Source of the DNA: JAJNBK01 sp035642715 | GTDB taxonomy: Archaea; Thermoproteota; Nitrososphaeria; Nitrososphaerales; Nitrososphaeraceae | Reading direction: 5' to 3' | NCBI GenBank assembly: GCA_035642715.1 | Contig: DASQRW010000147.1 | Span: 1 to 12,936 of the forward strand | Length of the DNA stretch: 12,936 bases | Shown here: piece after piece, positions 1 through 7,094 of the stretch | Layout: each line of letters opens with the position of its first letter | Position numbering within the stretch: the first letter of the stretch is position 1 | The notes under the pieces: generated by a model | Database searches by the model: none | What the model was told of the DNA's origin: nothing | Seen by the model: the letters and a program-made list of their open reading frames with translations, nothing else | Position numbers and translations under genes: made by a program

Positions 1-1127
1 CCATCACCAATCTCGCTCATAATCTCTGTTGATTCCTTCCTTGTATCCTTAGAAAATATTCGTAATGCTATTGAATCCTTTAATTTATCTATATTAAAAT
101 ATGTCTTTGCAGACACTAGTACAACATACGGTCCAAAAGGAAAAAAGCCTAGTTTATCACATTTATCATATGCTTTTTCAAGATCAGTCATATCGACCTT
201 ATTCATCACGTACAAGACTTTAGTCATAGGTACTTTTAATTCATTCATTATGTGAATTGAACTATCTAGTTTCTTCTTAATCTCTTCTATTGGCTGACTA
301 ATGTCAACTACAAGCAGAACAAGATCAGAATAAGTTATATCCTGAAGTGTTGATTTAAATGCATCAATCATATAAGCTGGAAGTTTACTAATAAAGCCTA
401 CAGTATCTGAAATTAAAAGCTTCTGATCATTTTTCAAATGTATTGCTCGAGTAAAAGTAGATAGAGTAGTAAATACCTCCTTTCCTTCCATTTTAGATTC
501 TCCTGTCAAAGTGTTAAATAGAGTAGTCTTTCCTGCAGAAGTGTAGCCAGCAATAGAAATGGTAGGCAAACCGGCTCTTGATCGTTGAATACGAAAAAGT
601 TCTCTTCTCGTCTCTTCTCTTTCTAATTTTTTCTTCAAGATAGCGGATCGTTTCTTAATATCTAGATAATAGACATCAGCATCATATTTTCCCATACCAA
701 AAAATCCTGGCTGTTCTCCTGCTCTTGCGAGTTTAACTTTTTCTCGAGCTCTAACCATGTCATATCGTAACTGTGCAAGCTTAATCTGAATCCTTGATTC
801 TGCAGTACTTGCTCTTAATTCAAAGATCGCTAGAATTAAGCGCTCTCTATCTAGTATATCTATCCTACATACTTTTGCTAAATTATATTGCTGACTTGGC
901 TTTAACACCTCATCAAAGATAATTACTTCTGGTTTTAATTGTTCAACTAATTCCTTTACTTCTTCTGCTTTACCACGACCGATACCGTATTTTGACTGTG
1001 TAAGATTACGCTGGGTTACTATTTTAATAACAGAATATCTAGCAGCGTCTGCTAAAGAAATCGCTTCTTTTGTTACCTCTTCTAAAGGATAGGTGATTAG
1101 CAGAGCTGTTTTATTTGAATTTAGCAC
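1..1127 (-). CDS. hflX: HflX-family ribosome-associated GTPase (3' end outside window)
   Basis: I translated 375 codons of the minus strand; the stop lies beyond base 1. HflX proteins bind the large ribosomal subunit and split or rescue ribosomes using GTP in the cytoplasm. The N-terminal HflX domain covers about residues 1-100, with YGIGRGKAEEV near 47-57 and FDEVLKPSQQYNL near 71-83. A charged, probably coiled linker follows (about 105-185). The G domain shows G1 GYTSAGKT (194-201), G3 DTVGF (241-245), G4 NKVD (309-312) and G5 SAK (339-341). The linker has FFGMGKYDADVYYLDIKKR where bacterial HflX has a GPGETQLE-type motif. The start is a GTG: an in-frame TAA lies three codons upstream and the next Met is near residue 124, far inside the domain. 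A purine-rich AGAGGAA (plus 1137-1143) lies 9 nt upstream, and a TATA-like stretch is just beyond it. The family call is firm; the C-terminus cannot be assessed. Confidence 0.93.
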   Translation of the reverse strand, partial: MLNSNKTALLITYPLEEVTKEAISLADAARYSVIKIVTQRNLTQSKYGIGRGKAEEVKELVEQLKPEVIIFDEVLKPSQQYNLAKVCRIDILDRERLILAIFELRASTAESRIQIKLAQLRYDMVRAREKVKLARAGEQPGFFGMGKYDADVYYLDIKKRSAILKKKLEREETRRELFRIQRSRAGLPTISIAGYTSAGKTTLFNTLTGESKMEGKEVFTTLSTFTRAIHLKNDQKLLISDTVGFISKLPAYMIDAFKSTLQDITYSDLVLLVVDISQPIEEIKKKLDSSIHIMNELKVPMTKVLYVMNKVDMTDLEKAYDKCDKLGFFPFGPYVVLVSAKTYFNIDKLKDSIALRIFSKDTRKESTEIMSEIGD

Positions 1128-1290
1128 TATTTTTTATTCCTCTTTTTATAATAACAATATTGGACTCATAAACAATTTAAACCTAAATTAAGATACCTGT
1201 AAAAGGAGTGTTGAATAAAAGTATAGACACCCTGTTGTGTATTATTTTAATAAAACCAAAGTTAGAGCAATAATGAAAAATTTACAACTA

Positions 1291-1749
1291 TTATTCTTCG
1301 TTTTTAGAACCTTCTTGTGAGGTCAACGTTCTGCTGAAACCCATTAAAACCCATTCTTCAATCCACATACATTTTGCAGGGCTGTATTGACTAGTTTCAT
1401 CATCTGACGAACATAGATGTTGATAATTGCAACTAAAACAAGGAGCACCTTCTACGTCCGCTAGTTCTATAGGCTTTTTAGCTAATTCCGAGACTATGGA
1501 AGATTTTTTTACGATTAATTTATACGTCCATCTGCCATTATGTAATATTTTTTCTCGGGATATAAGTGACTGTTTTTCTAGATTGCCTACTAATCTTGAG
1601 CCATCTCTGCTATCAAGAGAAAACACTTTACAAAGTTCAGTTTGGAATATTCCGTTTTCGCCGCTTTTGGATATTGTGTCAAATACCTGATCAATCAACT
1701 CGCTTTTAGTTTTAATTGGAACTTTTGGATTAATTATTTCGGATGACAA
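1291..1749 (-). CDS. TFE-beta / RPC34-like winged-helix Fe-S transcription factor
   Basis: The 152-aa protein has a winged helix at about residues 15-80, with NGIFQTELCKVFSLDSRDGS, NLEKQSLISREK and GRWTYKL. This is the pattern of the archaeal orthologue of eukaryotic RNA polymerase III subunit RPC34/RPC39, also called TFE-beta. A C-terminal cysteine set follows (C104, C107, C113, C127; spacing CX2C-X5-C-X13-C), which in that family holds a [4Fe-4S] cluster. The family helps RNA polymerase open the promoter; that role is transferred from family knowledge. No ATG exists before the domain: the only workable start is TTG at 1749, with an in-frame TGA about eleven codons upstream. A TATA-like element lies about 25-34 nt before the TTG, so the mRNA is probably leaderless or nearly so. 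It lies 163 nt upstream of hflX on the same strand. An ordinary Fe-S winged-helix regulator is the alternative. Confidence 0.85.
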   Translation of the reverse strand: MSSEIINPKVPIKTKSELIDQVFDTISKSGENGIFQTELCKVFSLDSRDGSRLVGNLEKQSLISREKILHNGRWTYKLIVKKSSIVSELAKKPIELADVEGAPCFSCNYQHLCSSDDETSQYSPAKCMWIEEWVLMGFSRTLTSQEGSKNEE

Positions 1750-1773
1750 AAGATATATTTTATTATCAGTTAT

Positions 1774-1783
1774 TCATATAAAA
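1774..1783 (-). promoter_or_regulatory. TATA-like box for the TFE-beta/RPC34-like gene
   Basis: The minus strand reads CTTTTATATG here, about 25-34 nt before the TTG start at 1749. This matches archaeal TATA placement for a leaderless or nearly leaderless transcript and supports the unusual TTG start. Confidence 0.45.
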
Positions 1784-1954
1784 GTCTTCAGATTGTTTAA
1801 ATTATTCTAATGAGGAGGTACTTCATGCCACCGCCATTATTATAATAATAATACCTTAAATATCAAGCAATATCCACCTCAAATTGATAAATTTAATGAG
1901 CACCAATAGGCTATTGAGAAGTAATCTATTGTAACTTTCTTTGGAGATTTCTAA

Positions 1955-2178
1955 AATATCAAAAAAATTGACGAATTCTGGATTGCAGTCTTTAATAGTG
2001 AAAGTCAGAGAAATATTGGCCTTGTAGATATAGTTAAAAACAGCAGAGGCTTAAGAATATTAAAGTAGCGCAGACTACAGAAGAAAGGCGAGTTACTGAA
2101 GAGAATGATATTGTTACTAAGCATTTCATTTATGAAGACGATAGTTATACTACCGCATCATTGTTCTTACTGCAATAG
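1955..2178 (+). pseudogene. Possible frameshifted coding remnant, family unknown
   Basis: Two overlapping open stretches lie in different plus-strand frames (1955-2065 and 2038-2175), each ending in a stop (TAG at 2066 and TAG at 2176). Both translate to sequence of normal protein composition: the first with IDEFWIAVFNSE, the second with RRVTEENDIVTKHF. No credible start codon or ribosome-binding site precedes either one. A single indel around 2041-2062 would join them into about 70 residues. This could also be chance; I do not recognise the protein. Confidence 0.22.
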
Positions 2179-2385
2179 TGTCTTTGTTCAGCTCATACTT
2201 ATTGGTGTCTTAAAAATGCAGATGATACTAGAATATAAAAAATTTGTTTAATATTTAACATCAAGATAAGATAATTCGTATATTATTAGCAAATTATACT
2301 TGAAGTTTGCATACTGCCATTAGAAGTAGATAATAATCAATGCATATATCAAACAAACATCACTATCTCTATCTAAAATACCAAA

Positions 2386-2395
2386 ATTTAAGTAA
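2386..2395 (+). promoter_or_regulatory. TATA-like box, leaderless start of the SirB1-like gene
   Basis: The sequence ATTTAAGTAA is centred about 25 nt before the ATG at 2416. An archaeal start site would then fall at or next to the ATG, giving a leaderless mRNA. No Shine-Dalgarno sequence is seen before the ATG. Confidence 0.45.
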
Positions 2396-2415
2396 TTAAC
2401 AATCTTGATATAACA

Positions 2416-3294
2416 ATGTTGTCTATTAATAACCTTCAGTCTTTAATTCAAGACTGGAAAGTTAACGTTGTGGATTTTGTTGTGTCTTCTAATGATACCG
2501 AAAGGTTAGCTGAATATGCACTACATCTCTCGAGGATACTTGCATATCCAGAATTAGATGTTAGCGCCAAATTGAACGAACTAGATTCAATGGGTGAAGA
2601 GCTGAAGCAATCTGTAAAGAAGTTCTTGCCACTAAGGCCAACCCAGTTAATAGAGAAAATTAATAATTACCTTTTTAAAGATAAGGGGTTTAAAGCAAAT
2701 ATTCAAGATTATTATAACCCTATGAATAGTTATCTTAACATTGTTTTACAACACAAATCCGGTATTCCTATCACATTGTCAATAATATATATGCGAATTG
2801 CTCACGCATTAAATTTTAAATTGTTTCCAGTTAATTTTCCAGCCCACTTTCTTGTTAAACATATTCTGGAAGATGACAATAATGAGATAATTATTGACCC
2901 TTTTAATGGTGGCAGAATAATGGATGATTATGCTCTGAAAGAATTACTCGATCAATCCTATCCACGTCAAAATATTCCTCTTACTCGTGCATTTGTTGAA
3001 AAGGCAACACCAACACAGGTATTGATACGAATGTTAAATAACGTTAAGGGAAGTTATTATGACGCTCAAGATATTGACAAAGCTGAGATCGCAAATGAAA
3101 TGATAATTGCGTTAGACCAATATAATCCAGACGCCATTCGAGACAAAGGTATGATATTATTAAAGAGAGAAAAGCTTACTGAAGCACTCGAAATGTTAAA
3201 TCTCTATCTTGAGTTGGATCCAGAGGCACAAGATGCTGACGCCGTCCTAGACATAATTAGGCAACTTCGTGCTGACCGGAACGAAAAGTTATAG
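2416..3294 (+). CDS. SirB1-family transglutaminase-like protein with TPR-like C-terminus
   Basis: The 292-aa protein has a clear SirB1/transglutaminase-like core: YYNPMNSYLNIVLQHKSGIP (about 99-118), then TLSIIYMRIAHAL, VNFPAHFLVKH (about 139-149) and IDPFNGG (160-166). His144 and Asp161 fall where the family has its conserved His and Asp. The segment after GIP reads ITLSIIY, with no Cys at the usual transglutaminase nucleophile position, as in many SirB1 proteins, so protease or transferase activity is doubtful. Residues about 200-285 form helical TPR-like repeats, including DQYNPDAIRDKGMILLKREK and TEALEMLNLYLELDP. This layout and length are typical of SirB1/TPR proteins, whose function is poorly defined. 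It is a single gene, and the A/T-rich stretch after its stop has a T5 tract that may end transcription. Family call is firm; function unknown. Confidence 0.88.
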   Translation: MLSINNLQSLIQDWKVNVVDFVVSSNDTERLAEYALHLSRILAYPELDVSAKLNELDSMGEELKQSVKKFLPLRPTQLIEKINNYLFKDKGFKANIQDYYNPMNSYLNIVLQHKSGIPITLSIIYMRIAHALNFKLFPVNFPAHFLVKHILEDDNNEIIIDPFNGGRIMDDYALKELLDQSYPRQNIPLTRAFVEKATPTQVLIRMLNNVKGSYYDAQDIDKAEIANEMIIALDQYNPDAIRDKGMILLKREKLTEALEMLNLYLELDPEAQDADAVLDIIRQLRADRNEKL

Positions 3295-3301
3295 TAATAT
3301 A

Positions 3302-3310
3302 ATTTTTCTA
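3302..3310 (+). terminator. Possible T-tract terminator after the SirB1-like gene
   Basis: Just after the stop codon the plus strand reads AATTTTTCT. Archaeal RNA polymerase can end transcription at such U-rich tracts without a hairpin. Weak evidence in this A+T-rich context. Confidence 0.25.
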
Positions 3311-3431
3311 TTAAAATCATAAAAATAATAATACTTAAGATTCATATAAATCACTCAAGGTCACAAATTTATCTACTTAACCAGCGAATATGATTTTTGA
3401 ATGACAGATCCCTTTGTTATAGACACTGGTC

Positions 3432-3512
3432 ATGATACGAAATGTAATATGGGCAACAATTCTTCTTTTTTATTCATTAATTGTGTTAGCCTTGATTAGA
3501 GGAGGTCACTAA
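3432..3512 (+). CDS. Possible 26-aa small membrane protein
   Basis: This short ORF encodes one hydrophobic segment, VIWATILLFYSLIVLALI, flanked by Arg residues and ending RGGH. It would make a single-pass small membrane protein of 26 aa. It overlaps a second short frame from ATG 3401 (MTDPFVIDTGHDTK..., stop at 3497-3499), which is hydrophilic. A single frameshift near 3440 would join the hydrophilic start to the membrane segment. An AGGAGGT (3501-3507) lies at the 3' end of the ORF, upstream of a GTG at 3514 that gives only 20 codons. No clear ribosome-binding site precedes 3432. It may be a real small protein, a broken one, or chance. Confidence 0.25.
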   Translation: MIRNVIWATILLFYSLIVLALIRGGH

Positions 3513-3520
3513 AGTGAAGA

Positions 3521-4393
3521 TCAGAGATATCTTTTCTCTAATTCCAAATATCTCTGTAAGTCTACAAGCTTATTAAAATCTTTGAATGTAACCATCATTT
3601 TACGTCCTTGTTTTGTCGTGCCAGTCTTTCTTAATTCATTAAACACTTCTCTTATGGCAAATGCTGCAGCATATAATCCTGACAATGGAAATACTGCAAT
3701 TCTATAGCCCATTTTTAATAGTTCATTAGCAGACAAATTGGGTGTTACTCCCTCTTCAATCATATTTGCCACTAAAGGGGCATCTATTTCGTCAGCTATT
3801 TTCTTTAATTCATCTACAGTCTTGGGAGCCTCAACAAAGATAACATCTGCACCTATTTTGCGATATTCTTTACCTCTCTTGATAGCTTCATCTATACCAA
3901 GTGGAGCACGGGCATCTGTTCTTGCAACAATGATAAAATCCTTGCTCTTACGGGCTTCTAATGCTGCTTTTAATTTTGATATATAATCATTTTCAGAAAT
4001 CACATCTTTTCCTGTCATATGGCCACATCGTTTAGGCCATACTTGATCCTCTAGAAAAATACCATTGGCGCCTAGACTTTCTAGATCACAAACGATCCGC
4101 CATACACTTAAAGGATTGCCATATCCGGTATCAACATCAACTAATACTGGAACATTCACGGAACGTATGATCCGGCGAGCATTGTCTATAGTTTCACCAG
4201 CATTAAGAAATCCATAGTCAGGCATTCCTAGAAGAGCAGCAGCAGAACCATATCCAGTTTGAAACATTGCTTCAAAGCCAACTTGTTCTGCAATTCTCGC
4301 ACTCAACGCATCAAAAACTCCTGGTAATACTATGATTCTTTTCTTATCCTCGATCTGTTCTCTTAAAGATATTTTAATTAGTGATCTTTGCAT
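3521..4393 (-). CDS. Isocitrate lyase / PEP mutase family enzyme (probable C-C lyase)
   Basis: The 290-aa protein is a full-length member of the isocitrate lyase/PEP mutase superfamily, a TIM-barrel that cleaves or rearranges 2-oxo or 2-hydroxy acids with Mg2+. Visible landmarks are PGVFDALSARIAEQVGF (24-40), VDVDTGYGNP (85-94) with Mg-binding Asp86/Asp88, EDQVWPKRCGH (115-125), ARTDAR (157-162) and FVEAP (186-190). KRCGH corresponds to the KKCGH loop of isocitrate and methylisocitrate lyases. Its Cys123 favours a lyase over a PEP mutase, whose gating loop lacks that motif. Candidate activities are methylisocitrate or dimethylmalate lyase, or oxaloacetate decarboxylase; I cannot choose. ATG 4393 opens directly into the family's N-terminal region (LREQIEDKKRIIVLPG). 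It converges with the upstream SirB1-like gene and appears to be monocistronic. Confidence 0.88.
   Translation of the reverse strand: MQRSLIKISLREQIEDKKRIIVLPGVFDALSARIAEQVGFEAMFQTGYGSAAALLGMPDYGFLNAGETIDNARRIIRSVNVPVLVDVDTGYGNPLSVWRIVCDLESLGANGIFLEDQVWPKRCGHMTGKDVISENDYISKLKAALEARKSKDFIIVARTDARAPLGIDEAIKRGKEYRKIGADVIFVEAPKTVDELKKIADEIDAPLVANMIEEGVTPNLSANELLKMGYRIAVFPLSGLYAAAFAIREVFNELRKTGTTKQGRKMMVTFKDFNKLVDLQRYLELEKRYL
3522..3556 (-). repeat. 9-bp inverted repeat spanning the stop codon of the lyase gene
   Basis: CAGAGATAT (3522-3530) and ATATCTCTG (3548-3556) are perfect reverse complements separated by 17 nt. The hairpin would cover the last codons and the TGA stop of the minus-strand lyase gene. 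It could stabilise or process the mRNA end; no U tract follows directly. Confidence 0.35.
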
Positions 4394-4799
4394 TAACTTA
4401 TAAAATACAGTGGAAATTATTAAGCAGTTATATTCTTTTAATGATATCTTATAGTTATTGTTTCTATATTATACACAGCAAGAACCTGTGATGTAAATAT
4501 TACTGATGTTGATTTATAATAGTATAATCTGAATTAATATTATATCGAATAATTAGTTTTATTATTTCTAATAATTTTATCTTCATTTGCAAAAAATGAA
4601 AGGTATATCAGCAATGGAGATTGTAGCTAGACTCATAGACGACTCTTCACTCTTTATTGTTGTTGTCACATATATCATAAAAATTAAATATATTTTGCCT
4701 TCTCTGATAAAAATAATTCTGCGTTACGCATTAACAAATTAAAATATAAGAATATTTTTGTATATATATTGCATGTACTTGTGACTTTTTATTGTTTTC
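4394..4799. other. Intergenic region, no convincing gene
   Basis: This 406-nt A+T-rich gap holds the lyase promoter at its left edge; the minus strand reads AATAATTT about 25-34 nt before ATG 4393. An ORF from ATG 4596 to the stop at 4740-4742 would give a hydrophobic 48-aa peptide starting MKGISAMEIVARLIDD. It has no ribosome-binding site or visible family, and I do not call it a gene. Confidence 0.5.
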
Positions 4800-4970
4800 T
4801 TATTTCTGCTTTTGTTTTTTTGCTTCTACTATTTCATATGAACCATCTTCTTGTTTTGTCACATTTATGTTACATACTCGACATTCATAGTATTTTATTG
4901 GCGGATCATGACTAATTGAACCATTTAACCATATCATTATTGCACCACATACTGGACAATTCATAGTCAT
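4800..4970 (-). CDS. Small zinc-ribbon protein, 56 aa
   Basis: The minus strand encodes a 56-aa protein with two CXXC knuckles: CPVC (C5-C8) near the start and CRVC (C30-C33) in the middle. The 21-residue gap between them is typical of a rubredoxin-like zinc ribbon. The segment between has IMIWLNGSISHDPPIKYYE, and the tail is basic (EAKKQKQK). Tiny one-domain zinc ribbons are common in archaea and often bind nucleic acid or partner proteins; no specific role can be assigned. ATG 4970 is chosen because a TATA-like TAATAAAAAG lies 31-40 nt upstream; ATG 4964 is an in-frame alternative two codons later. It stands alone between long noncoding stretches. Confidence 0.75.
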   Translation of the reverse strand: MTMNCPVCGAIMIWLNGSISHDPPIKYYECRVCNINVTKQEDGSYEIVEAKKQKQK

Positions 4971-5879
4971 ATTCTAATTCTGTATGTAACTATTAATATG
5001 CTTTTTATTAGCTCTAAAACCTAAGTTAAATTGATCATACTTATTTATTATTTTGATATTCATTCACACTAATGCATTTTTACACAGTTAATGATATTGA
5101 AATTATAGAAACTTTAGTGATACCTTGGAGAGTATCATAGACCTAACAAAGATACAAAGATTATCTATATTATCTATGAGATCGATCGACTAATAAACAT
5201 ACTTGATAGGAGATCTGAATTATAGTCTTGCTTTGGCCTTCTCAGATCTCAGATTGGATACTCTAACAGGTCGAAGGGTCTATATCTATATCATCATTAG
5301 ACAGATTATTGATTATGACTGGTCAATTCAGTGAAGATTTATTCTACTCCCCTACAGAAAGGAAAAAGATGCAAATAGAACACAATTGAATGATAGATGT
5401 ATCATAACACAATGAATTTGCAAGCAAAAAGGAGAAAAAGCTCATAACAAAAGCAAAATTATAAAAACTAGGTGAATTTAGTGTATTCAGAAACTGACAC
5501 ATTGTCGCGACATAGTCGCGGCACACTTTCACATTTTTAGGCACCCTTTTTTACCTGATTTAAAAGTTATAATATAGAGTAGTCTTTATTTTAGACGATG
5601 TCCGATAACGTTACCATTTAACAGAAACAACAATATATAAATTAGTTAGGTTCAAAATTATAGATTAATAATATTATAGGTATTAGTAAAATGATTTTAT
5701 AAAAATATTAGTATATCTATCTAATAGAGTATAATCAAAAAAGAATAATCTAGTGTCTGGAGATATTCTTTTAATGTGAATTGCTTATTCAATTGTGGAG
5801 TATTCTATCTAGCAAGTTCTTTTAGTAAATTATATATATAAAAATATTATAAAAAACGAATGATAATTTTTCCCCATCT
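4971..5879. other. Long intergenic region with broken coding-like pieces
   Basis: About 900 nt have no intact gene. The left edge holds the zinc-ribbon promoter (plus 5001-5010). At 5121-5389 three short open stretches follow one another in all three plus frames and look like one decayed gene. A minus-strand ORF at 5344-5544 is Cys/Phe/Ser-rich and has no visible signal; I treat it as chance. From 5560 to 5870 the sequence is extremely A+T-rich and I see nothing in it. Confidence 0.5.
5121..5389 (+). pseudogene. Possible three-frame coding remnant, family unknown
   Basis: Three consecutive overlapping open stretches use the three plus frames in turn. They are 5121-5222 (protein-like, with KIIYIIYEIDRLINILDRRS), 5197-5331 (with SLALAFSDLRLDTLTGRRV) and 5315-5386 (MTGQFSEDLFYSPTERKKM). 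Each ends in a stop shortly after the next begins. This is what two frameshifts in one ancestral gene of about 85-90 codons would leave. No start signal is seen and I do not recognise the product. Confidence 0.22.
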
Positions 5880-6230
5880 TTAAACAAGTCTCTCATAACT
5901 ATATGAATGTGGTCTAAACCAATATTCTCTATAGACGTTGTCTATATCTTTGGCAAAGTCACGATAATAAATAGGATATATAAAACAGCGTAGCTTTTCC
6001 TTAAATCAATAGAGAAGCCTATGGTTAGGCTCTTCATTTAACACATACCTATAGCTGAAGATCTCCAATTCTCTTATGCTATTCAAAAGGAATAGAACAC
6101 CTTCAGGTATATTGATATGTACAACCACTACATTTACACTTTTTAGGACTTTATCTGATGTTCCCATTAGATAGCATCTATGTTTATTTGGAAAAAAGGA
6201 ATCATGTTTCAATACGGAATTGATATGCAT
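5880..6230 (-). pseudogene. Gene interrupted by an in-frame TGA, family unknown
   Basis: From ATG 6230 the minus strand reads 74 codons, including TSDKVLKSVNVVVVHINIPE and LLNSIRELEIFSYRYVLNEE, then a TGA at 6008-6006. The same frame stays open for 41 more protein-like codons (KEKLRCFIYPIYYRDFAKD, then VYREYWFRPHSYSYERLV) and ends at TAA 5882-5880. Charged, aromatic and hydrophobic residues are mixed as in real proteins on both sides of the TGA, so this looks like one gene of about 115 codons with a nonsense mutation. The frame is also open upstream of 6230 for about 20 codons, so the true N-terminus may be longer or lost. I cannot name a family. Readthrough or two short proteins are less likely alternatives. 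Confidence 0.4.
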
Positions 6231-6439
6231 AATGAAATGCTCATTGGAATAGGAATTCAGTAAATAGAGCCTTGTCAGATGTATTGCAATAAATATCTAC
6301 ATCTTCTACACTATCTCCTTACAAGAATAAAGAACAATCAGCAAGAAACGGTGACATTTATTGTGTTGAGGTTACCATGCTATGTATATATGCTGATCCT
6401 GATGGTGATATGGTCAAGTAATCAAGCAATCTACATAAT

Positions 6440-6448
6440 CTTTTTTAT
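6440..6448 (+). promoter_or_regulatory. TATA-like box for the SRPBCC-like gene
   Basis: The stretch CTTTTTTAT lies about 32-40 nt before ATG 6480, which places a start site around 6470 and gives a leader of about 10 nt. No Shine-Dalgarno sequence is evident. Confidence 0.35.
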
Positions 6449-6479
6449 GGGAAAGAGATAATAACATATACCATCAACA

Positions 6480-6857
6480 ATGTCTGTAATTTCCAAAACC
6501 ATAACTCTACGTGTCCCATCTAATATAATATATCTTGCTCTTAAAGATACACGTTTAGAAAAGCTCTTTCCTGAATTCTTTATTGGAATTACAAGGAAAC
6601 TTGTAATTGATAAGGCAAATAAACAGATTACTTTTATGACTAATACTCAAGATAGTCAAATTGAAATTATTGAGAATTTTAGATTAAAAATATCTGGGAT
6701 TAACAATACACAGGTTGACTATATAACAGAGACAAATTTGCAAGAGGGCAATTTAGTGGTAGAGTCATTATTACAGACACACATAGCAAATATTTTATAC
6801 GCTCTTTTGATGCTTGAGGTAGGATATATCAATGGAGTAATGGAAAATGCTCGATGA
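6480..6857 (+). CDS. Small START/SRPBCC-like protein
   Basis: The 125-aa protein begins with a strand ISKTITLRVPSNIIYLALKD, then RLEKLFPEFF, and alternating strands with ITFMTNTQDSQIEIIENF and TQVDYITETNLQEG. It ends in a long helix, THIANILYALLMLEVGYING. A first strand, short helices, an antiparallel sheet and a long C-terminal helix is the order of the START/SRPBCC (Bet v 1) ligand-binding fold, and the length fits. I infer the fold from this order rather than from a recognised catalytic motif. Such proteins bind hydrophobic ligands or partner proteins in the cytoplasm. It lies 237 nt upstream of the patatin-like gene on the same strand, too far for a confident operon. ATG 6480 is taken because the upstream frame is closed and a TATA-like box fits. 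Confidence 0.65.
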   Translation: MSVISKTITLRVPSNIIYLALKDTRLEKLFPEFFIGITRKLVIDKANKQITFMTNTQDSQIEIIENFRLKISGINNTQVDYITETNLQEGNLVVESLLQTHIANILYALLMLEVGYINGVMENAR

Positions 6858-7094
6858 CATAAGTTCAATCTCCTATGCTTGTTTTACAATAGTGTTCGAT
6901 TTTATGCTTTATAATTTCTACAATAAGGCCACTTTTCGCTTCTATTGTTCTTTTATGATTAAAAATAAAGCATTAATTTTTTATACTAGCGATGACAATG
7001 TATGTGCTTATCTGTTTGTTATTAGGTAGGTTTAAGGTAACAACAAGAAAAAACCAAAACAATTCAAGGTAAGCATAAATAAAAATTAATAACA

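Larger units (their letters stand above)
1750..2415. other. Intergenic region with possible coding remnants and a stray ribosome-binding site
   Basis: This divergent gap of 666 nt carries promoters at both ends. A full consensus AGGAGGT (1813-1819) sits just before ATG 1824, but that frame gives only MPPPLL before a stop. From 1955 to 2065 one frame reads protein-like sequence including IDEFWIAVFNSESQRNIGLV, then stops at 2066. A neighbouring frame, open from 2038, continues with TTEERRVTEENDIVTKHFIY and stops at 2176. Together these look like a frameshifted gene remnant, but I could not match them to a family. Confidence 0.4.

Noticed and set aside
5344..5544. Minus-strand ORF of 66 codons in the gap after the zinc-ribbon gene
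   Set aside because: Rich in Cys, Phe and Ser with no family pattern, no ribosome-binding site and no well-placed TATA box; it overlaps a plus-strand coding-like stretch.
6006..6008. Selenocysteine or pyrrolysine-type recoding of the in-frame TGA
   Set aside because: No selenocysteine insertion element was seen, and selenocysteine is not known as normal in this archaeal group. A nonsense mutation is simpler.
6279..6461. Plus-strand ORF of 60 codons before the SRPBCC-like gene
   Set aside because: Hydrophobic and irregular; a different plus frame over the same bases reads more like protein, so this frame is not convincing.
6847..7029. Plus-strand ORF of 60 codons after the SRPBCC-like gene
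   Set aside because: Rich in Phe, Tyr and Cys from A+T-rich DNA, with no motif; starts inside the preceding gene without a ribosome-binding site.
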